A stretch of 64,000 nt of DNA. It comes from DATLLN01 sp963720885. Its GTDB lineage: Bacteria; Actinomycetota; Thermoleophilia; Gaiellales; JAICJC01. The DNA lies in assembly GCA_963720885.1 (NCBI GenBank), contig CAVRGW010000004.1, positions 434,001 through 498,000 on the forward strand, read 5' to 3'. Shown in pieces: positions 55,815 to 63,355 of this stretch (the first letter of the stretch is position 1; each line of letters begins with the position of its first letter). A program made the translations under genes and the position numbers. Below the pieces are notes generated by a model. That model had not been told where the DNA came from. It searched no databases and was given only the letters and a program-made list of their open reading frames with translations.

Positions 55815-56195
55815 GCAAATCCGGCGATCACGCCGGGGGCTAATGGATCAAGCGAGTGTAGGACCGCTCCGGTGTCGCGCGGCGCGTTTGCTCAGCCCCG
55901 GACCGTCTTCGGGCCGCTCGCACCGTGACCTCCACGATCGGTCCGGCCCTGCGCGCCGTGCGCATCGAGCCCGTCGCCGCGCTCGTTGCGATCCACGACG
56001 AGCAGACGCAGTCGCGGTGGACGACGAGGCACGATTGGCGGCCTCGCGGCGAGCGGTGGCATCGCCGCCCTGGTGGCGCTCGAACCCGCTCATTGAGCCA
56101 AACCCGTCCGGCCTTCAAGATCGGCGAGCGCATGTAGCCCATGCGTCGGTAGGTTCGACTCCTGCGCCGCTCCGCTAGGCCGAAACCCGACGCTT
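55815..56195. other. Gene-free region containing class-II-tRNA-like repeat copy 1
   Basis: No gene. The right part holds the tRNA-like 3' half (56105-56174), described separately. The open frames over it encode only the read-through of the repeat. Confidence 0.55.
56105..56174 (+). repeat. Class-II tRNA-like 3' half, copy 1
   Basis: Plus strand: anticodon-type loop CTTCAAG with imperfect CCGGC/ATCGG stem, long variable arm CGCATG-TAGCC-CATGCG (6 bp), T-arm GTAGG-TTCGACT-CCTGC and an acceptor-like GCCGCTCCG. The order and the long variable arm suit Ser/Leu/Sec-type tRNAs; the TCA anticodon reading would be Sec-like. No matching 5' half lies upstream. A near-identical copy is at 59233-59305. 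Confidence 0.55.
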
Positions 56196-56302
56196 CTATG
56201 TTGTCAAGGCGGGTAGCTTGGTCTCCTTGAGTCGGCCGTAGAAGTGCCGGGCGAGCGCGCGTTTGACGCAGCGCTTGGCTTCCTTCGTGGTCTTGAAGCA
56301 CC
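56196..56302 (-). mobile_element. IS110-type transposase C-terminal fragment
   Basis: Minus strand encodes CFKTTKEAKRCVKRALARHF, then YGRLKETKLPALTT and a stop, matching the conserved end (REAxRxLKRxLxxxxYRxL) of IS110-family transposases. Only about 35 codons remain. Confidence 0.55.
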
Positions 56303-56365
56303 CCGGGAATTGTGGAGGCTCTCTGGCCAGGCGCTGGGCGTCTGGAGAAGGGAGAATGCTGGGTT

Positions 56366-56660
56366 ATGTCCACGGAAGTATCCGCCGGAGCTCTTGGATC
56401 GTGGCGTGCGGATGGTGGAGGAGTCGGGCCGTCCGGTCGCGCATGTGGCCAGGGATCTGGGGATTAGCAGTGAGGTGTTGCGCAAGCGTGTGCGGCAGGC
56501 TGAGGCGGATCGCGGGAGCGGCCGGCGATGCTTGCCAGCGGTGAGCGCGACGAGTTGAAGCGGTTGCGGAAAGGGAATGCGGAGCTGCGGCGGGCCAACG
56601 CGATCTTGAAGGACGCGAGCCTGTATTTTGCAGCGGAGCTCGATCCGACCCGGCAAAGAT
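56366..56660 (+). mobile_element. IS3-family OrfA, frameshifted
   Basis: ATG 56366 begins the frame region of PRKYPPELLDRGVRMVEESG, GISSEVLRKRVRQAEADRG (HTH), then a frame change near 56520 to MLASGERDELKRLRKGNAEL, RRANAILKDASLYFAAELDP (leucine zipper). Stop overlaps the OrfB ATG (ATGA), as in IS3 elements. Confidence 0.8.
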
Positions 56661-57417
56661 GACCGCCTATATCGAGTCGCGGCGCAGCGTCTTTGGGGTC
56701 GAGCCGACCTGCCGAGTATTGGGGGTTGCGACCAGCACCCACTATGCGCGCCTGTCGCGATCGCCATCGGCACGGGCGATCCGCGATGCCGTGCTGGTGA
56801 CAGAGATCCACGCTGCTCGGGAGGGCTACCGCAGCCGCTATGGCGTGCGCAAGACGTGGAAGCAGCTGAAACGCCAAGGCGTGACTGACGCCGGCCGGGA
56901 GCGGGTCGCCCGATTGATGCGTCAGGAAGGGCTGCGCGGACAGGCCCGTGTCCAGCGTGGCCGCACGCCGCGCACCACCAGGCGGGATGAGACCGCGGTC
57001 GACAGCGCCGAGGATCTGGTCAGTCGCGACTTCACCGCCAGCTGGCCAAATCAGCTGTGGGTGGCTGACCTGACCTACGTGCGGACGTGGCAGGGCTTTG
57101 GGCCGTCGGCCTGCGCCAACCCGCGGCTGGTGACCTGGTCGCCCACACCGACCGCGGATCGCAGTACACATCGCTGCACTACCGACCGCCTCGACGAACA
57201 CGGTATCGCACCATCGCTGGGATCACGGGGCGATGCCTATGACAACGCGATGGCCGAAGCCTGGGTCGCCACCTACAAGAGCGAACTCGTCCAGCACCGC
57301 CTCCTCAGCTATGAGCACCTCGAGCACGAGACGCTGCAATGGATCAGCTTCTACAACCACGACCGGCTGCATGAAGAGCTCGGCGATGTGCCACCCAGCG
57401 AGTACGACAGCAGATGA
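56659..57417 (+). mobile_element. IS3-family OrfB (DDE transposase), internal deletion
   Basis: MTAYIESRRSVFGVEPTCRV and HTH-like DUF part (HAAREGYRSRYGVRKTWKQL), then the first catalytic Asp in NQLWVADLTYVRTWQGF. About 45 residues between it and the second Asp are missing, and the second Asp (HTDRGSQYTS) is in another frame. The Glu region AYDNAMAEAWVATYKSELVQ and the end (LLSYEHLEHETLQWISFYNH) are present. Inactive. Confidence 0.87.
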
Positions 57418-57420
57418 CAG

Positions 57421-57752
57421 GATCAGCAATACCAGTCCAGCCGGCGCGCAACAAGGACGCGCCGGCCAGCGTCAACGATTACGAAGAAACCACCAAACGA
57501 GCCTCCACTAAACCCGGGGCGCTTCACTCCGTCTCCTGCATGGCCCATGGTTGAGCCGATTGGGCGTGTTGGTGCTGCCGTCGCGTAGCTCGCGGGCCAC
57601 CCGCGGGCAGCTCGCCTGGATGGGTTGTCTGTCCTGATCATGTGGCCAGACAGCGTGCGTGGAAGACCGCGGGAAGACCGCTTATCCGGTGGGACGACGG
57701 CGGCGTGCGCCGTTCCGTGCTTCAGGAGCGTTGAGGTCGTGTGGGTGGGTCG
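57421..57752. other. Gene-free region after IS3 element
   Basis: Only a small hairpin (CGCGGG-CCA-CCCGCG at 57591-57605) is notable. No gene. Confidence 0.4.
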
Positions 57753-57938
57753 TTATCCGACGCCGGCGCGGTCGGGATGGCGAAGTCTCGTTCGGGAGTC
57801 GCGGCGGCCGGACGCTTCGTAGGCGACGACGGTGGCGCAGATCCCGCTGACGAGAGCGAGTGCGGCGAGGGCGGGGATGGCGGTCGCGACGGGGATGAGT
57901 GCGAGGAGGACGATCGCGGCGAAGCTGCGGGAGGCCAA
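57753..57938 (-). pseudogene. Fragment of LtrA-like membrane protein C-terminus
   Basis: About 60 codons: FAAIVLLALIPVATAIPALA, ALALVSGICATVVAYEASGR, RDSRTRLRH. The TM pair followed by a YEA..R..RxR tail resembles low-temperature-requirement (LtrA) C-termini. Interrupted at its 5' side by an IS3 OrfA fragment. Tentative. Confidence 0.4.
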
Positions 57939-57954
57939 GAATCCGGGGGCAGGG

Positions 57955-58140
57955 GTACACGAACCCGCAACTGTGCAAGCGATTGGGGGATCACCGACCA
58001 GACCTTCTATCGGTGGCGGCTGAAGTTCGGCGCGATGAGCGAGGCCGAGGCTGCCAGGTTGAAGCTGCTGGAGCAGGAGAACGCGCAGCTGAAAAAGATC
58101 GTCGCCAACCAGGCGCTGGACATCCAGATGCTGCCAACAG
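57955..58140 (+). mobile_element. IS3-family OrfA fragment (second element)
   Basis: DWGITDQTFYRWRLKFGAMS, EAEAARLKLLEQENAQLKK, IVANQALDIQML: HTH and leucine zipper of an IS3 OrfA related to the IS407 group, different from the 56366 copy. No OrfB follows. Confidence 0.82.
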
Positions 58141-58197
58141 GTATCAGCCAGACCCGGGAGTCTTCGAGCGGCGGCTCGTCAGCCGCTTGCACCGCGG

Positions 58198-58242
58198 CGT
58201 CCGTCTGCCACCCTCTTGATCCAAGGAGGTGGCAGACGGACG
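58198..58242. terminator. Perfect 15-bp stem-loop
   Basis: CGTCCGTCTGCCACC (58198-58212) pairs perfectly with GGTGGCAGACGGACG (58228-58242); the 15-base loop can extend the stem (CTCTTG/CAAGGAG). It lies at the 3' end of the minus-strand secreted-protein pseudogene, so it may be its terminator or part of an IS end. Confidence 0.6.
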
Positions 58243-58256
58243 AGGCTAGTGCTGGG

Positions 58257-59051
58257 TCAGACTAGGTCTGCGCACTGACCGAGTGCTTTGTGGCCGACGT
58301 GGTTGACTTCGCCGGGGATGAACCCTCCGGACACGCCTGGGGCGAGCTCCAGTGCAGATGAGGTTGTTCCCGACGGTGTTTTCCACGACGGCGACCGTGC
58401 GGCCCGGATCGCCCGGGTCAGTTACAGTGATGTTGGTCAGCGTCGCGTTGCCGCGATCGTGTTGAACTGGAGGCCGAGCCAGTCGGCCGTTACTCCGCTG
58501 ATCGTGACGTTGCTGCCGACCGTGTTGCCCTTGATCGACCACGGGATGTCGCCCCCCCACCGGTCAACGTGATGCTGCCGCCGACCGTCAACTGTCGCAG
58601 CAGCACAGTGTTCGCGGCGGTCGCGGTGACGTTCCCGTTGACGGTGATAACCGTGTGCTTCTTTCGATGGGTTTGCGCACGGCACTCCAGCGAACATGCC
58701 GATGGTGTTCTTCGGCTGGCAGCCCATGCCCAGCAATGAGCCCGCTCCGGCCGTGACGTTGCGTCCGACGGTGATCGTCGACGGAGCGCTTTGCGCGTCG
58801 AGCACGGCCCCGGCGGCGACGTTGATGCTGCCGGTGACGTTGATCACGGCAGGGGCACGATGTTGCACACACCCTTGACCGTGATGCTGGAGTATTTCCC
58901 CGAGGGGATGCTGGTGAACTGCCCCTTGGCGAAATTACCGCCTGTGCATGTGTAGGCCGGGAGCCGCGCTGGCGGTACCGACCAGTCCAGTGGCGGCCGC
59001 CCCCAACGACGTCAGCAACGTGGCTACGCCGAACAGGATACGAAACCTCAT
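58257..59051 (-). pseudogene. Secreted beta-helix-like protein, multiply frameshifted
   Basis: ATG 59051 opens a signal peptide (RFRILFGVATLLTSLGAAAT). Homologous segments continue in changing frames: YTCTGGNFAKGQFTSIPSGK, AVINVTGSINVAAGAVLDAQ, SAPSTITVGRNVTAGAGSLL, GDIPWSIKGNTVGSNVTISG, and the end GEVNHVGHKALGQCADLV. At least four frame changes. This is a recognisable actinobacterial secreted family with a right-handed beta-helix-like pattern; it is inactive as written. Confidence 0.78.
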
Positions 59052-59232
59052 ACTTGCCCCCTTCGTCTGGTGTGTCACGAACCAGTGCCCAGCAACCGCG
59101 ACGCAGGCTCGGCCGTGACGGAGCTTGACCGATTCTCCCACCGCAGGCCGGAAAGTCAACTCGTTCGAAATCGCCCCTGGAAGGCGCCGTCGGGGGGGCG
59201 CAGACCCCGCTCAAACCGCTCGTTGAGCCAAA

Positions 59233-59305
59233 CCCGTTCGGCCTTCAAAATCGGCAAGCGCATGTTAGCCCATGCGTTGGTAGGTTCGACTCCTGCGCCG
59301 CTCCG
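59233..59305 (+). repeat. Class-II tRNA-like 3' half, copy 2
   Basis: Nearly identical to 56105-56174: loop CTTCAAA, variable arm CGCATG-TTAGCC-CATGCG, T-arm GTAGG-TTCGACT-CCTGC and GCCGCTCCG. Conserved stem-loops with small loop changes argue for origin from a structured RNA rather than a protein gene. Confidence 0.55.
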
Positions 59306-59474
59306 CTGCCAGAAACCTGCATGGGTTGACCCATTCCCGACGTCTTGGTGCTGCGCCGTCGTCATAGAGTTCGCTCAGAACCGGTGTTATCGGGATCGGG
59401 TGCGTGGCCAGACGCGCCGTGAGGAGACCGGGCTGAAACCGGCAATTCGTGGGTCGGGTGTGGTTACGGAAGGA

Positions 59475-59525
59475 GATGGTCGCAGGCGATGCTGCGATCA
59501 GCCGGGTGAGAACGACGTCGCTCAT
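59475..59525 (-). pseudogene. SRPBCC-family start (truncated)
   Basis: MSDVVLTRLIAASPATI begins at 59525 in ATGA overlap with the ArsR stop, like typical ArsR-SRPBCC pairs, but similarity ends after about 17 residues. Confidence 0.5.
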
Positions 59526-59831
59526 CCGCGCTCCGCTTCCTCGGCCAGTACCGCGAGTCGGTCGAGTCGGCCGGCCCAGAACGACTCGAGGAACGGCCAC
59601 CAGCGGCCCTAGTTGCTCGTGGTCGGCTCGGTAGAGCCGCCGCTTTCCGTCGCGGCGCACGGTCACCAAACCTGCGCCGCGCAGCAGCGCCAGATGCTGG
59701 GACACGCCGCCGTAGCTGAGGTCGAGCCGATCAGCGAACTCCCCGACTGGGAGCTCGTCGTTCCACACCGGCCGCAAGATCTCTTGGCGTCGCGGTTCGG
59801 CGACGAGCTGCAGCGTATCCATGAAAGTCAT
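59522..59831 (-). pseudogene. ArsR-family regulator, one frameshift
   Basis: ATG 59831. HTH: AEPRRQEILRPVWNDELPVG, EFADRLDLSYGGVSQHLALL, GAGLVTVRRDGKRRLYRADH; after LGPLVA near 59605 the C-terminus continues in another frame (FLESFWAGRLDRLAVLAEEA). It lacks metal-site Cys pairs, typical of the ArsR group that controls SRPBCC genes. A large palindrome lies at its start. Confidence 0.8.
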
Positions 59832-59879
59832 TTTAGCCGACAGCGAAATCTATGGTACGTTTTCGCTGTCCCTAAAATG
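59829..59879. promoter_or_regulatory. Extended palindromic operator between arsR-like and SRPBCC genes
   Basis: GACAGCGAAA (59839-59848) and TTTCGCTGTC (59861-59870) pair perfectly around 12 bases; the outer CATTTTAG and CTAAAATG extend the symmetry. It spans the ArsR start and the divergent SRPBCC promoter, the expected autoregulatory site. Confidence 0.75.
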
Positions 59880-59892
59880 AGAGGAGCCAGCC

Positions 59893-60306
59893 ATGACGGA
59901 CATCAAGTTCCGCTTCGACGTCGATGCTCCACCGCAGACCGTGCTCGATGCGCTGAAGACCAGCGAGGGCATCCAGGCTTCTGGACGACCAGCGCCGAGG
60001 CCCCGCCGAGGTGGGCCAGACGCTGTGGCTCGGCTTCCCGGTCGCTCCCGCGCCGTTCGACCTGCGGCTGGAGCGCTCCGACGACCGGGCGTGGCATGGC
60101 GCACCGAAACCTTCCCTCCTCATTGGGTCGGCACCACCATCCACTGGGACGTCCACCACCGCGACGGCGGCTCGACGGTGGCGTTCCGGCACGAGGGCTT
60201 CGCCGACATCGGCGACGCCGGCAGCGCGGCATACACTTGGGGCCAGATCATGGTGCAGCTCAAGCACTACGCCGAAACCGGTACACCCGAACCGGTCTTC
60301 GCTTGA
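59893..60306 (+). pseudogene. SRPBCC protein controlled by ArsR, three frameshifts
   Basis: ATG 59893 follows GAGGAGCC. DIKFRFDVDAPPQTVLDALK, then frame changes near 59975, 60008 and 60085 to GFWTTSAEAPP, VGQTLWLGFPVAPAPFDLRL, and finally WRTETFPPHWVGTTIHWDVH to EPVFA. All segments belong to one START-like domain. Inactive unless sequencing error. Confidence 0.75.
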
Positions 60307-60310
60307 CGAG

Positions 60311-60751
60311 ATGGCGGTCGACGTCCTGACGCGGATCGAGATCGACTGCCCACGCGAGCGCGTCGCGGACTACGCGTCCGACCCCGCCAATGCGACCGCG
60401 TGGTACAAGAACATCAAGAGCGTCGAATGGCCCGCCGAAGAGCCGCTTGCAGTCGGATCCCGGATGGCATTCGTCGCCCGGTTTCTGGGGCGGGAGCTCG
60501 TCTACACCTACGAGATCAGGGAACTCGTGCCGGGCGAACGACTGGTGATGAGCACCGCTGACGGGCCGTTCCCGATGCAGACCACGTACACGTGGGAGGA
60601 CGGTGGCGCCGGCCGCACACGGATGACGCTGCGAAACACCGGCCATCCCTCCGGCTTCTCGAAACTCACCGCCCCGATCATGTCCACAGCGATGCGGCGA
60701 GCGAACCGCAAAGACCTCGAGCGACTCAAACGACTCGTCGAGTCCCGCTAG
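60311..60751 (+). CDS. SRPBCC-family protein
   Basis: 146 aa from ATG 60311, intact: VLTRIEIDCPRERVADYASD, PANATAWYKNIKSVEWP, LGRELVYTYEIRELVPGERL, GFSKLTAPIMSTAMRRANRK. Similar to polyketide-cyclase-like SRPBCC proteins. Co-directional with the frameshifted SRPBCC gene and likely under the same operator. Confidence 0.82.
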   Translation: MAVDVLTRIEIDCPRERVADYASDPANATAWYKNIKSVEWPAEEPLAVGSRMAFVARFLGRELVYTYEIRELVPGERLVMSTADGPFPMQTTYTWEDGGAGRTRMTLRNTGHPSGFSKLTAPIMSTAMRRANRKDLERLKRLVESR

Positions 60752-60780
60752 GCACCAAGTCCACCGGCGCGACGGCGCGT

Positions 60781-61010
60781 CTACGGGTTGAGAGCCTCAC
60801 TGAGCTCCAGCGATCCACCGCGCTCGATGAAGGCGTGATTCTCGACGAGTCTGACCGCGGCATCGAGGCTGTCCGCCTGCAGCAGGGTATATCCAGAGAC
60901 GGGGCCAGCGGCTCGATCCGTTGTCACGCCGGCTGGGCTGACGGTCTTTGCCGGGCCGAGCGGGGCGCCCGAAGACGGTGATCCATTCCGAGGCATCCAA
61001 TGACGAGCCC
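60781..61010 (-). pseudogene. YCII-like protein, N-terminally truncated
   Basis: C-terminal part of a DGPF/YCII protein: AAGPVSGYTLLQADSLDAAV, RLVENHAFIERGGSLELSEA. The N-terminal half is frameshifted (LGPAKTVSPAGVTTDRAA) and lacks a start. Its normal partner is a sigma-like or AraC regulator. Confidence 0.6.
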
Positions 61011-61457
61011 GGCTTCCGCGCCGTGCTCGCAAAGATCGCCGACGTTTTCCTGACGCAGGCATTGCGGGTCTGGCTGGTCGGGGCAGAACGCGCCGGATTG
61101 CTGGTGGTCGGCGCCCCTGCGAGACCCGGCCATCACCAAGGCGCTCCGGATCATCCGCGAGCGGCCGGCGGAGCCGTGGTCACTCGACAGGCTCGCCCAG
61201 CACGCGGGGCTCCCCGCACCGCGTTCGCCACCCGATTCCGCGCCCTCGTGGGCGAGCCCCCCATGCGCTATGTCACCAAGGCACGGCTCAGCCTGGCCGC
61301 CGGGTACCTCGCGACCAGTCGGGCGAGCATCCATGAGATCGCCCATCTGGCCGGCTACAACGACGAGGCGTCGCTGTCGAAGGCCTTCCGACGCGAGTTT
61401 GGACAGCCCCGGGGGAGTACCGCACCTCCGCACGCCGGCCCCCTTCGATCCTCGTAG
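60998..61457 (+). pseudogene. AraC-family regulator (cupin type), truncated, two frameshifts
   Basis: DEPGFRAVLAKIADVFLTQAL begins mid-cupin domain; a frame change near 61116 (GALRDPAITKALRIIRERPA) returns at about 61212, then the HTH (RTAFATRFRALVGEPPMRYV, SIHEIAHLAGYNDEASLSKAF). The N-terminal third is absent. Confidence 0.75.
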
Positions 61458-61533
61458 TCGACGCGCTGCAGGCGGACCGCGCACCAGCTGCTGAACCCGC
61501 CGCCTCCCTGCCGCGGGTATAGGGATCGCGTCC

Positions 61534-61689
61534 GTGCAGTTCACGGTCGAGAGTGATATCGACCGGCCTACGGATGAAGTATTCGACCGGGCCGCCGACG
61601 CGCGCCACGAGCCGGAATGGAACACCCAGGTGTCGCGCTCTGATCTCACCCTGTCGCGGAACTTCATGCGCTACAGCGAGGGCGGATAA
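61534..61689 (+). pseudogene. SRPBCC N-terminal fragment
   Basis: GTG 61534 encodes MQFTVESDIDRPTDEVFDRA, DARHEPEWNTQVSRSDL; after that the sequence jumps to an unrelated end (SRNFMRYSEGG) and stops at 61689. Confidence 0.55.
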
Positions 61690-61742
61690 GGACGGCCGCG
61701 TGCGGTTGCGACGGCGGTCGCGCTGAAAGAGTCTGCACGGAG

Positions 61743-61815
61743 GGCGCCGTTGGGGGCGCAGACGTCTCGCGAACCGGCTCATGGAGCCGAATCCGCCCTA
61801 TCTTCAAAACCGCCG
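61743..61815 (+). repeat. Class-II tRNA-like repeat, partial copy 3
   Basis: The 5' flank (GGCGCCGTTGGGGGCGCAGAC, shared with 59182) and the middle (GGCTCATGGAGCCGAATCCG, CTTCAAAACCGCCGG) match copies 1 and 2 but the variable arm and T-arm are replaced by the 3' end of the small gene at 61804. Confidence 0.5.
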
Positions 61816-62007
61816 GTGCGCAGCAGCAGCTGGCGAGGTCTGCCCGAGCTTGAAGTAGCCCAGCTTCCGGAGCGCCCAGACCTCTTGCTCGGGAGTCAGC
61901 GAGTCCCAGTAGGCGGCCGCTTCGCGCTCCCTCTGGGCGCGGCTCTTCGGCTTCTCCGCTGGCAGCGGAGGCAAAGTACGAGGGACGAATCGTGCACTTT
62001 TCGGCAT
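61804..62007 (-). CDS. Small conserved repeat-borne protein (intact copy of the tRNA-Arg-linked small gene)
   Basis: 67 aa from ATG 62007: starts MPKSARFVPRTLPPLPAEKP, then KSRAQREREAAAYWDSLTPE, QEVWALRKLGYFKLG and ends HRRF. Basic, Pro-rich N-terminus and an amphipathic helix. Two decayed copies (11098-11266 and 22945-23042) keep the same coding frame at protein level, evidence that it was once a real gene. Each copy sits about 31 bases downstream of a tRNA-Arg 3' end; here an IS110 element has been inserted between. No family recognised. Possible roles: integration accessory or toxin/antitoxin-like peptide; both are guesses. Confidence 0.65.
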   Translation of the reverse strand: MPKSARFVPRTLPPLPAEKPKSRAQREREAAAYWDSLTPEQEVWALRKLGYFKLGQTSPAAAAHRRF

Positions 62008-62044
62008 TTCGGGCTTTCGAAAACGGCTTGGTTGAGCTGTGTAG

Positions 62045-62254
62045 CGTCGGCGGTGCGGGTCGGTGGTGTCCGGCTCGTGGGAGAGGGTGCGGCGGGCGGC
62101 GGGATGACTCGTGGTTTAGCTGGCCGAGTCGTGCCTTTGTTTGGATCTGTCTCCCGCCGCTCGCCGTCCCTGGGTGCCGTCGTGACTTCATAGAAGCCTG
62201 ACATCGCTCGACACAGCTCTGTCCGGCGGCGTCCTCCATCAGCCGTGAGGAGGA
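62045..62254 (+). ncRNA. Candidate IS110 left-end noncoding RNA (bridge/seek RNA)
   Basis: Comparison with other tRNA-Arg repeat units places the left edge of the IS110 insertion near 62042, leaving about 210 noncoding bases before the transposase. Members of the IS110 group encode a bridge RNA in this position. The region can form stems (GACTCG...CGAGTC) and holds ATAGAAGC at 62190-62197, also present at the right end (63270-63277). Not tested by folding. Confidence 0.4.
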
Positions 62255-62260
62255 ATGGGC

Positions 62261-63265
62261 ATGATCGCAGTCGGGGTGGACACCCACAAGCACCGGCACG
62301 TCGCAGTGGCGCTGGATGCGCTGGGCGGGGTGCTCGGTGAGCTCGTGATCGCAGCGACCGCTGCTGGCTACGGCCAGCTGGTCGCTTGGCTGTCCGGGTT
62401 AGATGGGGAGGTGGTGGTCGGGATCGAAGGCGCCGGCTCCTATGGCGCCGGCCTCTGCCAGCATCTGCGCGGTGCCGGTGTGGTCGTGGTCGAGGTGGAG
62501 CGGCCGCGTCGACGCGATCGACGCGCGGGCAAGTCCGACACGATCGACGCGCTGTTGGCGGCCAAGCGGGTGATCGCCGGCGATGGTCTCTCGACGCCGC
62601 GCGCGGCCGGCACCCACGCCGCGCTTCGTGTCCTGTTGGTGGCGTATCGCTCCTGTCTAGAGGAGCGCACGCGGCTGCTCAATCAGCTGCAAGGCCTGCA
62701 TGTCACGGCGCCGGCGGCGCTGCGCGAGCGAATCGGGCACGGCAATGGCGCCCGACTCGCCGATCGACTCTCGCGGATGCGAGACCGGCCGGGTGCGCAG
62801 CTGCACGAGCAGACGATGCTGGCCGTGCTGCGTGACCTGGCCAGACGCGCTCGCCAGCTCGACGGACAAGCCAGCCAGTACCGGTCACAGATCACGGCGC
62901 TTGTCCGCGAGCTTCACCCGACGCTAATGGACGAGCCTGGCGTCGGCCCGATCAGCGCCGCCAAGCTGCTGGTGCTCGACGCGGCGCGCTTCCGAAACGA
63001 GGCCGCGTTCGCGCGTGGCAATGGCACCGCGCCTCAGCCGGCGTCATCCGGCCAGACCATCCGCCATCGGCTTTCCCGCGCCGGCGACCGCCAAGCCAAC
63101 AATGCGATCCACACGATCGCCATGAACCGAGCCGTAAACCACCCCGAGTCGCGCGCCTACCTCGAGCGGAAAACCCGGCAAGGCAAGACCCACCGAGAAG
63201 CGATGCGAGCACTGAAACGCCACATCTCAAGACGCATGTACCGACGACTGATCGAACCAACTTGA
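62261..63265 (+). mobile_element. IS110-family transposase (intact)
   Basis: About 334 aa from ATG 62261 (GGAGGA at a better spacing than for ATG 62255). The RuvC-like DEDD domain begins MIAVGVDTHKHRHVAVALDA with IEGAGSYG (Glu) and KSDTIDALLAAKR (Asp); the C-terminal Transposase_20 domain carries PGVGPISAAKLLVLDAARFR, NGTAPQPASSGQTIRHRLSR with catalytic Ser (SSG), and ends HREAMRALKRHISRRMYRRL. It inserts by a recombinase-like mechanism guided by an RNA. It sits between the tRNA-Arg 3' end and the small repeat-borne gene. No frameshift: potentially active. Confidence 0.93.
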
Positions 63266-63282
63266 CACTATAGAAGCATCCA

Positions 63283-63355
63283 TGCGCCCGGCACGATTCG
63301 AACGTGCGACCTCTGCCTCCGCAGGGCAGCGCTCTATCCCCTGAGCTACGGGCGC
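63283..63355 (-). tRNA. tRNA-Arg, anticodon GCG
   Basis: 73 bases fold completely: acceptor GCGCCCG/CGGGCGC with A73, D-stem GCTC/GAGC, anticodon stem CTGCC/GGCAG with loop CTGCGGA, T-arm GCACG-TTCGAAT-CGTGC. Positions 34-36 read GCG, decoding CGC. Bacteria normally use ACG (inosine) for this box, so GCG is unusual. CCA is not encoded. Its 3' half has been copied to at least four other places. Confidence 0.9.

Larger units (their letters stand above)
62042..63282 (+). mobile_element. IS110 element inserted at a tRNA-Arg 3' flank
   Basis: Boundaries come from comparison with the uninterrupted units at 11.3 and 23.1 kb: left homology (CGGCTTGGTTGAGCTGTG) ends at about 62042 and right homology (ATGCGCCCGGCACG) resumes at about 63282. 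No terminal inverted repeats, as expected for IS110. A 15-base subterminal similarity (62183-62197 and 63263-63277) may reflect donor-guide pairing, or alternatively the left end lies nearer to 62198. Confidence 0.6.

Noticed and set aside
59156..59365. 69-codon frame with 'RSGAGVEPTNAWANMR'
   Set aside because: It is the antisense translation of the class-II-tRNA-like repeat.
62255..62260. ATG 62255 as IS110 start
   Set aside because: The ribosome-binding site GGAGGA is too close to it; ATG 62261 has better spacing and the family start MIAVGVDTHK.
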